Positions 1-6,340 are shown, counted from the first letter of the stretch. The stretch: DNA of 9,185 bases from Bacillota bacterium (GCA_003501335.1 DNPQ01000469.1:1-9185); one strand, 5' to 3'. Notes: generated by a model from the sequence alone, not told the origin. Numbers and translations: made by a program.

Positions 1-84
1 TCGTTCAGTGAACATACTGAGTCGTTCGGCATGCATGCACAATCGTTCGGTAAACATACTGAATCGTTCAACTATTTTGTGTAA
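1..84. repeat. 21-bp tandem repeat array (about 3 good units plus a diverged end)
   Basis: Units start at 1, 22, 43 and 64, each opening with tcgttc; spacing is exactly 21 bases. Units 1 and 3 share the core aacatactga, unit 2 has gcatgcatgc in that place, and unit 4 keeps only the first six bases. Read on the plus strand the units give seven-residue repeats SFSEHTE, SFGMHAQ, SFGKHTE, then SFNYFV and a TAA at 82-84, so this may be the C-terminal tail of a gene running in from the left. The minus strand is also open through the array (ERFSMFT-type heptads), and the frame there closes at 106-108. Whether it is coding or an intergenic repeat cannot be settled from the window. Confidence 0.75.
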
Positions 85-545
85 ACTGGATTTTTTAAGA
101 TAGATTTAGAGTATCCATGTTGTCTAAAACACTGTCTGAACCAGGATTACTCGCCTTCTTTTCGAGAAGGCGCCGGATTAAACGGGATAGGAAGGATTTT
201 AAAATCGGTGCTACCAGTTACAAACCACCTCTCAGCCGGACCCCAAACGGCCCGGCTGCATATTGATAAATTTCCTATCCATTTACCTTAACACGCCAAT
301 CATCCAGTAGGCCTCCATAACATTTTACCCTAAATAAATCGTGGACATTCAAAATAATCCGATTAATCTGTCCAATCCTGGTTCATTCCCCAATTTATCC
401 TATATGTACATTTATAATAAAGTTCTTAAATTTAGAATCCCATTTTCATTGATCAAGTTAGTATTTCACACACTCAAAGAGCCTAACTTTTAAGTTAAGT
501 CCATTTTTTGTCCGGATGCATTTTTTGAAGTCGACAGTACAACAG
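85..545. other. Intergenic region, repeat-bearing, no gene found
   Basis: No open frame with a start and ribosome binding site is seen on either strand. The left half is occupied by the 137-385 inverted-repeat element described separately. The right half (about 386-545) is AT-rich and holds only a weak short palindrome at 484-497 followed by a T run; no gene ends upstream of it on the plus strand, so it is not called a terminator. Confidence 0.6.
137..385. repeat. 249-bp element with 12-bp perfect inverted ends and nested stems
   Basis: tgaaccaggatt (137-148) and aatcctggttca (374-385) are exact reverse complements. Inside lie a hairpin with arms 152-159 and 165-172, a long-range 9-bp stem between 185-193 and 272-280, a 7-bp stem 233-239 with 252-258, and a 12-bp self-palindrome at 195-206. 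The text after each terminus is loosely similar when one end is reverse complemented (ggattaa and attttgaa-like words), as if two copies of one repeat face each other. No coding capacity and no clear target duplication are visible. From memory, gtctgaaccaggatt-type words are a widespread intergenic repeat in bacterial genomes. It could be a non-autonomous mobile repeat or a structured RNA. Confidence 0.55.
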
Positions 546-573
546 AAAAAGCCGTCCAAAACTTTTGGACGGC
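546..573 (-). terminator. Intrinsic terminator of the omp-like gene
   Basis: Arms 551-561 and 563-573 are exact reverse complements (gccgtccaaaa / ttttggacggc), GC-rich at the base. On the minus strand the stem is followed by TTTTT (546-550). It lies 16 bases past the stop codon of the 589-1266 gene, in the right orientation to end its transcript. Confidence 0.92.
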
Positions 574-588
574 CCTTTTCCACTTATC

Positions 589-1266
589 TTAGAAATTATA
601 GGTTACGCCGAGAGTAAACCCGGTGTCGGTGTATTTGTAATCGCCTTCAGTAGCTTTAATTTTTCTATTCGACCAGTCATAGCCTACAGCAGCACCGAAT
701 TTTTCAGTAAAGAGATACGTATATTTTACTTTAGCAGCCATATAATCGGTATCTGTATCAGGAGAACCATCAGCTTTTGCCTTTCCGCTGACAGCGTAGT
801 CGAGATTGCCGCTGACAAACATATTCCCAGCAATAGAATATTTGCCATCGACACCGATCATGATGGGTGAATACTTTTCATTATCATCAGTATCCCATTT
901 CATACTGATATAAGAAAGATCACCATAAAGTTGAAAAACATCGCTTTGTAGTAAACGGTAACCACCTTTTAGCAAATAATAATTGCTCTTAAGAGAGGCT
1001 CCATCAATTTTTGCTTTATCCTTTGAATATTCAGCCGTCACTTTGAACTGATTGATCGGAATTTCTACACCAAGCAAATAATTATCCAGATCAGCTTTGT
1101 ATGAAGTGGGTGCAGTTGGATCAGCCGGATCAAATGGGTAATTCTCTTTATCCTTCCCGCCGAGGGTATAATCAAAATAGGCACTGGCAGCAAACGCGCT
1201 GGTGGCAACCGAAAAGATCAGCATGGCGACCATTGCGGTCAACAGCATTACTTTCTTCTTTGACAT
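589..1266 (-). CDS. Predicted outer-membrane beta-barrel protein (porin-like)
   Basis: A 225-residue exported protein of unknown specific role, most likely a small outer-membrane barrel. Residues 1-26 form a classic signal peptide: SKKK, a hydrophobic stretch, and AFA before the predicted cut at 26/27. The mature part consists of alternating polar and aromatic stretches (for example YLLKGGYRLL, FQLYGDLSYISMKW, MFVSGNLDYAVSG, FGAAVGYDW, FTLGVTYNF) joined by charged loops, and it ends in Phe, the usual barrel-assembly signal. The size fits an 8- to 10-strand barrel. The start is supported by AAGGAGTGA nine bases upstream. It stands alone, with its own terminator (546-573) and a 5' inverted repeat (1298-1317). 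Family membership is inferred from pattern, not from a recognised homologue. If right, the host has an outer membrane. Confidence 0.8.
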   Translation of the reverse strand: MSKKKVMLLTAMVAMLIFSVATSAFAASAYFDYTLGGKDKENYPFDPADPTAPTSYKADLDNYLLGVEIPINQFKVTAEYSKDKAKIDGASLKSNYYLLKGGYRLLQSDVFQLYGDLSYISMKWDTDDNEKYSPIMIGVDGKYSIAGNMFVSGNLDYAVSGKAKADGSPDTDTDYMAAKVKYTYLFTEKFGAAVGYDWSNRKIKATEGDYKYTDTGFTLGVTYNF

Positions 1267-1575
1267 TTAAGAAAATCACTCCTTCAATTAATTTTCACGT
1301 TAATCCAACAATTAACGCGATATTAATATTATCGGACAAATATGTATTATTCTTATGCCAATTCAGTAAACAAGTTATAAATATTCTTATATTATCCTAA
1401 TATACGCTATTATAGCAGCATTAATTATTTTATTAATTATAATCCGATAATTAAATATATTTACACAATGCTTATATTGCAATAATTTTATCATTAAAAA
1501 TCCAATTTGGGGATGAAAAGGCTTGTTGCTTTATGGCAAATAGGGGGAAACCTTATGATAACTCGTGTATGAAAC
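1267..1575. other. AT-rich intergenic region; promoter region of the omp-like gene
   Basis: Very AT-rich, with no gene found. It must carry the promoter for the minus-strand omp-like gene. Several candidate boxes exist (a TATAAT on the minus strand near 1410, and a TTGTTT with TAATAC at 18 spacing in the 1340-1375 area), but none is good enough to choose. The only ordered structure is the inverted repeat at 1298-1317. Confidence 0.5.
1298..1317. promoter_or_regulatory. 7-bp inverted repeat in the 5' leader of the omp-like gene
   Basis: cgttaat (1298-1304) and attaacg (1311-1317) are perfect reverse complements around a 6-base spacer, 31 bases upstream of the start codon at 1266 and upstream of its ribosome binding site. 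It could be an operator for an unknown regulator or a leader hairpin affecting mRNA stability. No known motif is recognised. Confidence 0.4.
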
Positions 1576-1986
1576 TTAAAATGACTGGATTTCATTCCCC
1601 TTTTCATCAAGCAAACTCGAGGGCTTTTCAATGAATATCATATCCTCCGGCTGTACTGTTACATTCTTTCCATCAAAGATCCGGCTTAATGGCATTGCAC
1701 CCTTTTGATTCATACGGTATTGATTGAAATCCGATCGTAAAATTAACTGTTCATCCTTCTGCATTTCAAGGTACTCCTTAAAAGTGCCCCTGTTTATCTC
1801 GGCCAGCAGGTAAAGCTGATATATTGACCATCTCCGGAAAAATTTTGGCAGAATGACTTTTCCTTTGTCATCAGCGGCGACATACACCGGTTTCTCTTTG
1901 GGGTCACGAAATTGCAAATTAAAGTCAAAAGTACTGATTTCTGAAGTGTAATACTGTAAAGTATGTTCCGTCAGGCTTCTGGAAAA
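1576..1986 (-). pseudogene. Start-less open frame; probable C-terminal remnant of an unrecognised protein
   Basis: The frame is open from just after a stop at 1987-1989 to the stop at 1576. It has no ATG near its upstream end. The first possible start, a TTG at 1917, gives 113 residues but has no ribosome binding site, and the residues before it (including YYTSEISTFDF) look as protein-like as those after. Composition is that of a real soluble protein: charged and aromatic, for example KVILPKFFRRWSIYQLYLL, and an end reading VQPEDMIFIEKPSSLLDEKG. The family is not recognised. The extreme upstream end reads SLTEHTL, matching the 7-residue repeat encoded at 1-63, so the break may coincide with insertion or recombination at that repeat. 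A small intact gene starting at TTG 1917 is the alternative. Confidence 0.4.
1957..1977 (-). repeat. Diverged single copy of the 21-bp repeat unit
   Basis: Minus-strand reading agcctgacggaacatact followed by tta encodes SLTEHTL, against tcgttcagtgaacatactga and SFSEHTE in the array at 1-21. The word gaacatact is identical and the coding phase is the same. It lies at the broken end of the 1576-1986 open frame. A single degenerate copy could be chance; the second copy at 2101-2124 makes common origin more likely. Confidence 0.35.
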
Positions 1987-2100
1987 TTAAGCTAAACCGG
2001 GCCTCAATTTCCTTCCATCCAGGAACCGGAGACTTCGGTCTCGGTTGACCCCTTAACCTAATCATTCCCCGCCCATTCCTTAAACCAAACCCATCCTTCA

Positions 2101-2124
2101 ATGCATGCCAGTATGTTTATTCGA
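2101..2124 (-). repeat. Degenerate copy of two 21-bp repeat units
   Basis: The minus strand carries taaacatactg directly followed by gcatgcat, words that in the array at 1-63 belong to units 3 and 2. Translated in the same phase it reads SNKHTGMH, compared with the SFGKHTE and SFGMHAQ heptads. It appears to be a collapsed, deleted remnant of the same repeat, in opposite orientation to the array. Confidence 0.45.
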
Positions 2125-2173
2125 CAGCCGTCGCGATCGAATGGGGCTATTGATAAATCAAATTTTAATTTCA

Positions 2174-2243
2174 ACCACGAATTACACGAAGTTTACGAAG
2201 AAAAACAAAAAAACTTTAATCTTCGTGACCTTCGTGGTGTAAT
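2174..2243. repeat. Imperfect inverted repeat built from acgaag-type words
   Basis: The left arm attacacgaagtttacgaag (2181-2200) pairs with the right arm 2221-2243, whose reverse complement is attacaccacgaaggtcacgaag; they differ by a 3-base gap and two substitutions. accacgaa (2174-2181) also pairs with ttcgtggt (2231-2238). The loop is A-rich. From memory, cacgaag-rich repeats of this look are dispersed in many bacterial genomes. It may serve as a bidirectional transcript-end structure or be a mobile palindromic repeat. Confidence 0.6.
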
Positions 2244-2261
2244 TTTTCGTCCTTTCGCTTG

Positions 2262-2278
2262 TCCCGGCTAAGCCGGGA
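2262..2278. repeat. Strong short GC-rich hairpin
   Basis: tcccggct (2262-2269) and agccggga (2271-2278) are exact reverse complements. In RNA the loop would be three bases with a 7-bp stem. Neither strand has an adjoining T run, so it is not a canonical terminator. Being 77 bases beyond the kinase stop codon, it is the first stable structure the operon transcript would meet and may protect its 3' end. Confidence 0.55.
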
Positions 2279-2354
2279 TGGATAACTACTTGGCAGAATA
2301 TCATTTAAACTTAAAATATCAAAATCGTGATCATTGTAAGCCGCCCATTTGTTA

Positions 2355-3302
2355 CTATTTTTGAACAGCCCTCGAAGTCAGTTCAATTCGGCTTTTTAAC
2401 TCGTTAACCTCTTGCAAATCAACAAATCCGACTTCCCGATGCATCGCATTGGAGATACCGCAAGCCATAGACAGGCAAAACGATTCCTCGATGTCCCATC
2501 CACGGTGGATACCAACGGCAAATCCTGCTACACTTGCATCCCCCGAGCCAATAGAAGACTGATTGCTAACCACAGGAAGCCTAGCTCTCAGCATTGCAGT
2601 TTGATTGATCAGTATTGCTCCATTCTTGCCCATCGAAATCATTAAATTTTCTAAACCATGATCAATCAGCTTTCCAGCCGATTTCACGATAGCATCCTCA
2701 TCAAATTCTTCAAAAACCATTCCGGTGTATTCTATAAATTCCCGCCAATTTGGTTTTGCAAAATAATAGTGGCCAGGAAGGGAATGTTGAAACGTTTCGC
2801 CAAAGGTGTCTAAAAAACAAAAGGCTTGCTTCGCCTCGCAAATTTTACTGATGGTTTGATAAATCGATAAATCTGCCCCTGGAATAATCGCCCCAGAACA
2901 AATGACGATATCTCCGCTGACAATATCACGATTCAATTGCCCGATTAAATTTTGAATTGCCCCGTCATCGGCCGTAGGCCCCACCTCGAGAATCTCCGTT
3001 TCAATATCTTGATCATGATCAATAATATTAATAGTAGTTCGGGTGTCGCCACCAATCTCAATAAACTTCTGCTGGATACCTAATAAAATGATTTCTGTCT
3101 TGACTCTTTCACCGGAGCTTCCCCCGATAAATCCATAAACTGTACAGGCTTCCCCCAATTGTGCTAAAACTTTAGCGACATTGATACCCTTGCCACCGGT
3201 ACAAATAGCCGGACGGTTGTCTCGGTATAATTGACCCGCCTTAAATTGATTAATAAAATAAACTCTGTCAATCACCGGATTCAAGCAGATACTCCTAATC
3301 AT
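2355..3302 (-). CDS. PfkB-family sugar-phosphate kinase (1-phosphofructokinase/tagatose-6-phosphate kinase type)
   Basis: A cytosolic ATP-dependent kinase of 315 residues, the usual FruK/LacC length. Visible signatures: NPVIDR at the start (Asp11 of the substrate site), GGKGINVAKVL (36-46), TRTTINI (87-93), SGAIIPG (136-142), KPN (183-185), SMGKNGA (223-229) and GSGDASVAG (252-260) with the catalytic Asp255 and anion hole. The family phosphorylates C1 or C6 of ketose phosphates, or of ketoses in some branches. It overlaps the aldolase gene by 8 bases (ATGATTAG), so the two are translated together and the kinase product is very likely the aldolase substrate. AAGGA lies 10 bases before the ATG. 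There is no PTS gene nearby to deliver a phosphorylated sugar, and that makes direct action on a free ketose or on a sulfoketose worth considering. The exact substrate is unknown. Confidence 0.9.
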   Translation of the reverse strand: MIRSICLNPVIDRVYFINQFKAGQLYRDNRPAICTGGKGINVAKVLAQLGEACTVYGFIGGSSGERVKTEIILLGIQQKFIEIGGDTRTTINIIDHDQDIETEILEVGPTADDGAIQNLIGQLNRDIVSGDIVICSGAIIPGADLSIYQTISKICEAKQAFCFLDTFGETFQHSLPGHYYFAKPNWREFIEYTGMVFEEFDEDAIVKSAGKLIDHGLENLMISMGKNGAILINQTAMLRARLPVVSNQSSIGSGDASVAGFAVGIHRGWDIEESFCLSMACGISNAMHREVGFVDLQEVNELKSRIELTSRAVQK

Positions 3303-4278
3303 GGTCCACAGTCCTTATGCTTTTTCCTAAATCTTTAGCATAATCTGATGCCTTATAGCGTCCTGAACTTAGAATAACCTCGCTCATCTTATGCCGTACC
3401 TCATTCATAAAAGCGTCCCTACCTACCGCCGTATATTTTCGTGGATCATAGATCGCCGGATTTTCGGTCATATAACGCCGAATTGCCGCAGTATAAGCAT
3501 TAAAATTATCTACATCCATATTTACTTTGCAAACGCCCAATTTAACCGTTTCTCTAATTAAAGGTTCGGGCACATTCTTCATGTACTCCACTTTTCCGCC
3601 ATAGTGATTGATCGTATCGATATAGCTTGATGTGATTGAAGCCCCTCCATGTAAGACCAAAGGAAACCCTGGCAAATTATTGGAGATCTTTTGCAACCGC
3701 TCCATATCAATTTTCAGATCTTGATCTGCCTTAACACCGCCATGGGAAGTACCTACCGCAACCGCTAACGAATCACAGGTGCTTTCCCGGACAAACTCGC
3801 CTACATCGTCGGGATTGGTATACTGATTGTCTTCAGAAAAAAAATCATCTTCAAACCCGGGTAAACTTCCCAGTTCGGCCTCTACCCAGACTCCCTTTTC
3901 ATGGGCATAATCAGCTACCTTTCTGACCAATCGAATATTCTCCTTAAAAGTTAGCTTCGAACCATCGATCATAATTGAAGAAAACCCCGCATCAATACTC
4001 TGCTTGCATATTTCAAAATCAGTACAGTGATCATGATGAATGCATACAGGAACTTCGAGAGGTTCTGCCATCATTTTAAGCAGTCTCAAAAAAATATCTA
4101 AATCTCCCACATATTTTCGAGCACCCATCGACACCTGCACAATGACTGCCGATCTCTCCATTTGGGCGGCTCTCAAAACCGCTTGTACGCTTTCCAAATT
4201 GAAAACATTAAACGCTCCTAAAGCATAGCCCTCTTGATAGGCTTTTTGAAAAAGTATTCCCGGCTTTACTAAAGCCAT
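3295..4278 (-). CDS. Class II (zinc-dependent) ketose-bisphosphate-type aldolase
   Basis: 327 residues, cytosolic; cleaves a ketose (bis)phosphate into dihydroxyacetone phosphate and an aldehyde in its family. Key residues: HHDH (81-84) with catalytic Asp83 and zinc ligand His84, VEAELG (132-137), GTSHGG with His179, LHGGAS with His210, and the NMDVD motif (253-257). The insert around residues 217-240 (INHYGGK...VPEP) and the DPRKY near 278-282 match the longer fructose-bisphosphate aldolase branch rather than GatY/KbaY. Two oddities: the position after Asp in NxD(T/S)D is Val256, where relatives have Thr or Ser contacting phosphate, and His82 replaces the usual Leu in HLDH. AAGGAGGG lies six bases before the ATG. 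It overlaps the hydrolase gene by 10 bases and the kinase gene by 8. Substrate other than fructose 1,6-bisphosphate is likely. Confidence 0.9.
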   Translation of the reverse strand: MALVKPGILFQKAYQEGYALGAFNVFNLESVQAVLRAAQMERSAVIVQVSMGARKYVGDLDIFLRLLKMMAEPLEVPVCIHHDHCTDFEICKQSIDAGFSSIMIDGSKLTFKENIRLVRKVADYAHEKGVWVEAELGSLPGFEDDFFSEDNQYTNPDDVGEFVRESTCDSLAVAVGTSHGGVKADQDLKIDMERLQKISNNLPGFPLVLHGGASITSSYIDTINHYGGKVEYMKNVPEPLIRETVKLGVCKVNMDVDNFNAYTAAIRRYMTENPAIYDPRKYTAVGRDAFMNEVRHKMSEVILSSGRYKASDYAKDLGKSIRTVDHD

Positions 4279-5174
4279 TGTTGACCCTCCTTATATAAAC
4301 AAAACTGTCTCACGATAAACGGTTCGATCCGTTTCAACGTTTTCATCACATCCGGGAGCTGGTTGAACCAGCCGTGCCCTTTTCCTTCATAGATTTCTAT
4401 TTCCGATGAAATACCTTGTTTATTAAGCTTTTCAGCCATTTGGGCCGATTTTCCCCATGGAATCACCAAATCATCCTTGCCATGTAACAGAAGCATCGGA
4501 GGAGCGGCCGGGCCCACTCGCAAAAGTGGCGAAGCTTCCCGGTATATTTCTGGAATCTCTTCCGGAGTTCCGCCCAAATATTGTCGAACATAGTTTTTTT
4601 CACTCGGAGCAGTTTCCAGATAGCTGAAAAAATCCAAAATTCCATTAAAAATGATTGCCAAATTCACATTGCTTGCAAAGTCATCGTACCCGCCACCGCC
4701 TTCATATGCCTGAACCCCATTCGTCACTCCTGCCAAGGCTGCGAGATGACCTCCAGGGGAACCACCCATTAAAGCAATCTTTTGAGGGTGAATATGATAG
4801 GTGGAGCCCATCGACCTTACCCAACGAATTACACATTTCACATCAGATAGTGCCGCTGGAAAAGGAGCATCCCCGCTCAAACGATAATTGACTGAAATAG
4901 CAAAAATATTATATTTTAGGGCCAAAAATGCCGCTTGTCGCCAAAATTGCCGTTTGTCCCCGCTCCAGAATCCCCCACCATGCAAAAAAATAACTGCAGG
5001 CCGATCTAAAACCGGACTTTTCTCCCGATAATAGATATCCAACAAAATATCTTTTCCGTTCACGGTAGTCAAAAGCTGATCTTCAATGAAGGTTAGCGAT
5101 TTGGGAAGAACTTCATCCGTTAAAAACCCATTCTGGAGCAATTCCATAAACTGCTGATCGTCTATGAATTTCAT
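4269..5174 (-). CDS. Alpha/beta hydrolase, carbohydrate-esterase/lipase-like
   Basis: 301 residues, no signal peptide, so cytoplasmic. The fold is clear: HGGGF (65-69) forms the oxyanion loop, GGSPGG (137-142) holds nucleophile Ser139, HGKDDLVIP (231-239) holds the acid, most likely Asp235, and KGHGWF holds His267. This is the hormone-sensitive-lipase/BD-FAE-like group that removes acyl or acetyl groups from small esters. The residue after Ser139 is Pro (codon CCT), where Ala is the rule; it normally gives a backbone NH to the oxyanion hole. Located between the importer genes and the kinase-aldolase pair, the enzyme probably de-esterifies the imported compound, an inference from position only. 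AGGAG lies seven bases before the ATG. It is preceded by a 97-base gap with a 15-bp hairpin. Confidence 0.88.
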   Translation of the reverse strand: MKFIDDQQFMELLQNGFLTDEVLPKSLTFIEDQLLTTVNGKDILLDIYYREKSPVLDRPAVIFLHGGGFWSGDKRQFWRQAAFLALKYNIFAISVNYRLSGDAPFPAALSDVKCVIRWVRSMGSTYHIHPQKIALMGGSPGGHLAALAGVTNGVQAYEGGGGYDDFASNVNLAIIFNGILDFFSYLETAPSEKNYVRQYLGGTPEEIPEIYREASPLLRVGPAAPPMLLLHGKDDLVIPWGKSAQMAEKLNKQGISSEIEIYEGKGHGWFNQLPDVMKTLKRIEPFIVRQFCLYKEGQQWL

Positions 5175-5207
5175 TCCTTAACTCCTATCCTCTGCAGTTC
5201 AAACAGA

Positions 5208-5250
5208 GATGGATTAGGGAGAATTTAGTGTTGCCTCTCCCTAATCCATC
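5208..5250 (-). promoter_or_regulatory. 15-bp perfect hairpin between binding-protein and hydrolase genes
   Basis: gatggattagggaga (5208-5222) and tctccctaatccatc (5236-5250) are exact reverse complements with a 13-base loop. It begins 20 bases beyond the stop of the substrate-binding-protein gene. On the minus strand it is followed by CTCTGTTTG, not a real T run, so complete termination is unlikely. Such internal stems often cap the 3' end of a stable transporter transcript or cause partial read-through, leaving binding protein in excess over the enzymes. That role is inference. Confidence 0.7.
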
Positions 5251-5270
5251 AAATAAAATCCCATTCGCAG

Positions 5271-6332
5271 TTAGTTTTTATTTTCCAACTGCAGCTCTTT
5301 AAAGGCCTCCATTAAATATTGGGGCTTAACAAACTCTTTAGCCGGTACGAACTTATCAAGTAAACCAGCATCTATAAACATTCTTTCTTGCGCTCCATAC
5401 CATTTCAACGCGGTTCCGTTAGAAAATATTTTCTCTACCGTATGATTATCCATGAAATTGGTCTTCTCAACTAAAGAACCAATGATGTCCTTGGGCTGCT
5501 GTAAATAATCAGCAACCAGACTTACAGTTTCATTCATATGCTTAATCCGATATTGCTGACCCTTCAGCAAACACTTTAAAAATCTGACAGTTGCCTCCTG
5601 ATTCTTTTGGCTTTCTAGAAATCTTGGCGTAGCAATCCAACTATTCGGAAAAACCGCTTTCGGTAAAAAATCTTTCGAAGTCTGAATAGTTACCGTATTG
5701 TCCGGATCATTTTTCCGGATCTGATCCGTATACGGTGACTCAATGGAAATACCATCGATTTTATTGCTCATAAAGGCAGCTACTTTTCCGGCAGCATCCA
5801 TATTGACGATATTTACTTTAGAAGGATCAATTTTCGCACGTTTTAAAGCCAAACTCAAAAACAATTCCGAGGTTGTCCCTTTGGTGATCCCTATGGTCTT
5901 TCCTTTCAGATCTTTGATAGACTTGATCCCGGATTTTTTGGTGACCATGATTTCACTGCTCAAGTCGGTGCTGTCCATGGTTAGCATCACGCATTGCCCC
6001 TTGGGTCCGAATATGTGCGCCCCCACCCCCAGGTAACCGATGTCGATATCACCGGAAATCATTGCCGCAAGTGCTGGTGGTCCGGAAAGAAATTTCACCA
6101 TTTCTACTTCAAGATTTTCTTGTTTAAAATAGCCCTGCTTCTCTGCTGCCAAAATCGCCCCTAACGCAACTAAATGTGGTTGATAAGCAACCTTAAGGTG
6201 AATTACATCTTTAGGCTGCTGCTTTTCGACTATCTTGTTATTGTCGCGTCCTTCCACGATCCCCGTCATACAAGTAACCAACAAAATCAGAAACAAAATT
6301 TTACCACCCATCCATAACTTACCTTTCTTCAT
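5271..6332 (-). CDS. ABC importer substrate-binding protein, NitT/TauT (NMT1-like) family
   Basis: 353 residues from ATG 6332, chosen because AGGAAGGG (6341-6348) is eight bases away; the in-frame GTG at 6341 would overlap that site. Residues 1-20 are a basic start plus a hydrophobic stretch ending LLVTC, so Cys21 may be lipidated, although Thr before the Cys is unusual; cutting near VEG 26-28 is the alternative. The mature part has the family pattern: LKVAYQPHLVALGAILAAEKQGYF, the ISGDIDIGYLG segment, SIKDLKGKTIGITKGTTSE, DGISIESPY and FPNSWIATPRFL. Relatives bind sulfonates, nitrate, or thiamine pyrimidine precursors, generally small anionic or planar ligands, not typical sugars. It lies 88 bases after the ATPase gene. 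Ligand unknown; the operon partners suggest a sugar-derived anion. Confidence 0.9.
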   Translation of the reverse strand: MKKGKLWMGGKILFLILLVTCMTGIVEGRDNNKIVEKQQPKDVIHLKVAYQPHLVALGAILAAEKQGYFKQENLEVEMVKFLSGPPALAAMISGDIDIGYLGVGAHIFGPKGQCVMLTMDSTDLSSEIMVTKKSGIKSIKDLKGKTIGITKGTTSELFLSLALKRAKIDPSKVNIVNMDAAGKVAAFMSNKIDGISIESPYTDQIRKNDPDNTVTIQTSKDFLPKAVFPNSWIATPRFLESQKNQEATVRFLKCLLKGQQYRIKHMNETVSLVADYLQQPKDIIGSLVEKTNFMDNHTVEKIFSNGTALKWYGAQERMFIDAGLLDKFVPAKEFVKPQYLMEAFKELQLENKN

Positions 6333-6340
6333 TACAACCA

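Larger units (their letters stand above)
1990..2354. other. Intergenic repeat-rich region after the operon
   Basis: No gene is seen. It contains a short hairpin with a TTCG loop (arms within 2024-2033 and 2038-2046, one bulged base), a degenerate copy of the 21-bp repeat (2101-2124), and the inverted repeats at 2174-2243 and 2262-2278. No GC-rich stem with a T run is found downstream of the kinase gene on the minus strand, so where the operon transcript ends is unclear. Confidence 0.55.

Noticed and set aside
1..84. CRISPR array
   Set aside because: Units are contiguous at 21 bases with no distinct spacers of constant length.
160..300. Possible thiamine (TPP) riboswitch on the minus strand from a ggctgaga word
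   Set aside because: Only the short ggctgaga/gggg words fit; the second conserved arm is absent and no gene follows on that strand within the window.
484..497. Plus-strand terminator from the taactt/aagtta stem with a following T run
   Set aside because: The stem is short and weak, and no plus-strand gene precedes it.
565..870. Plus-strand frames overlapping the omp-like gene, including 1101-1400
   Set aside because: They are antisense shadows with no ribosome binding site; the minus-strand gene has signal peptide, terminator and binding site.
2789..2798. gaaacgtttc palindrome as a third LacI operator
   Set aside because: It lies in the kinase coding region and lacks the ATAGA/TCTAT flanks of the two real sites; ordinary codons explain it.
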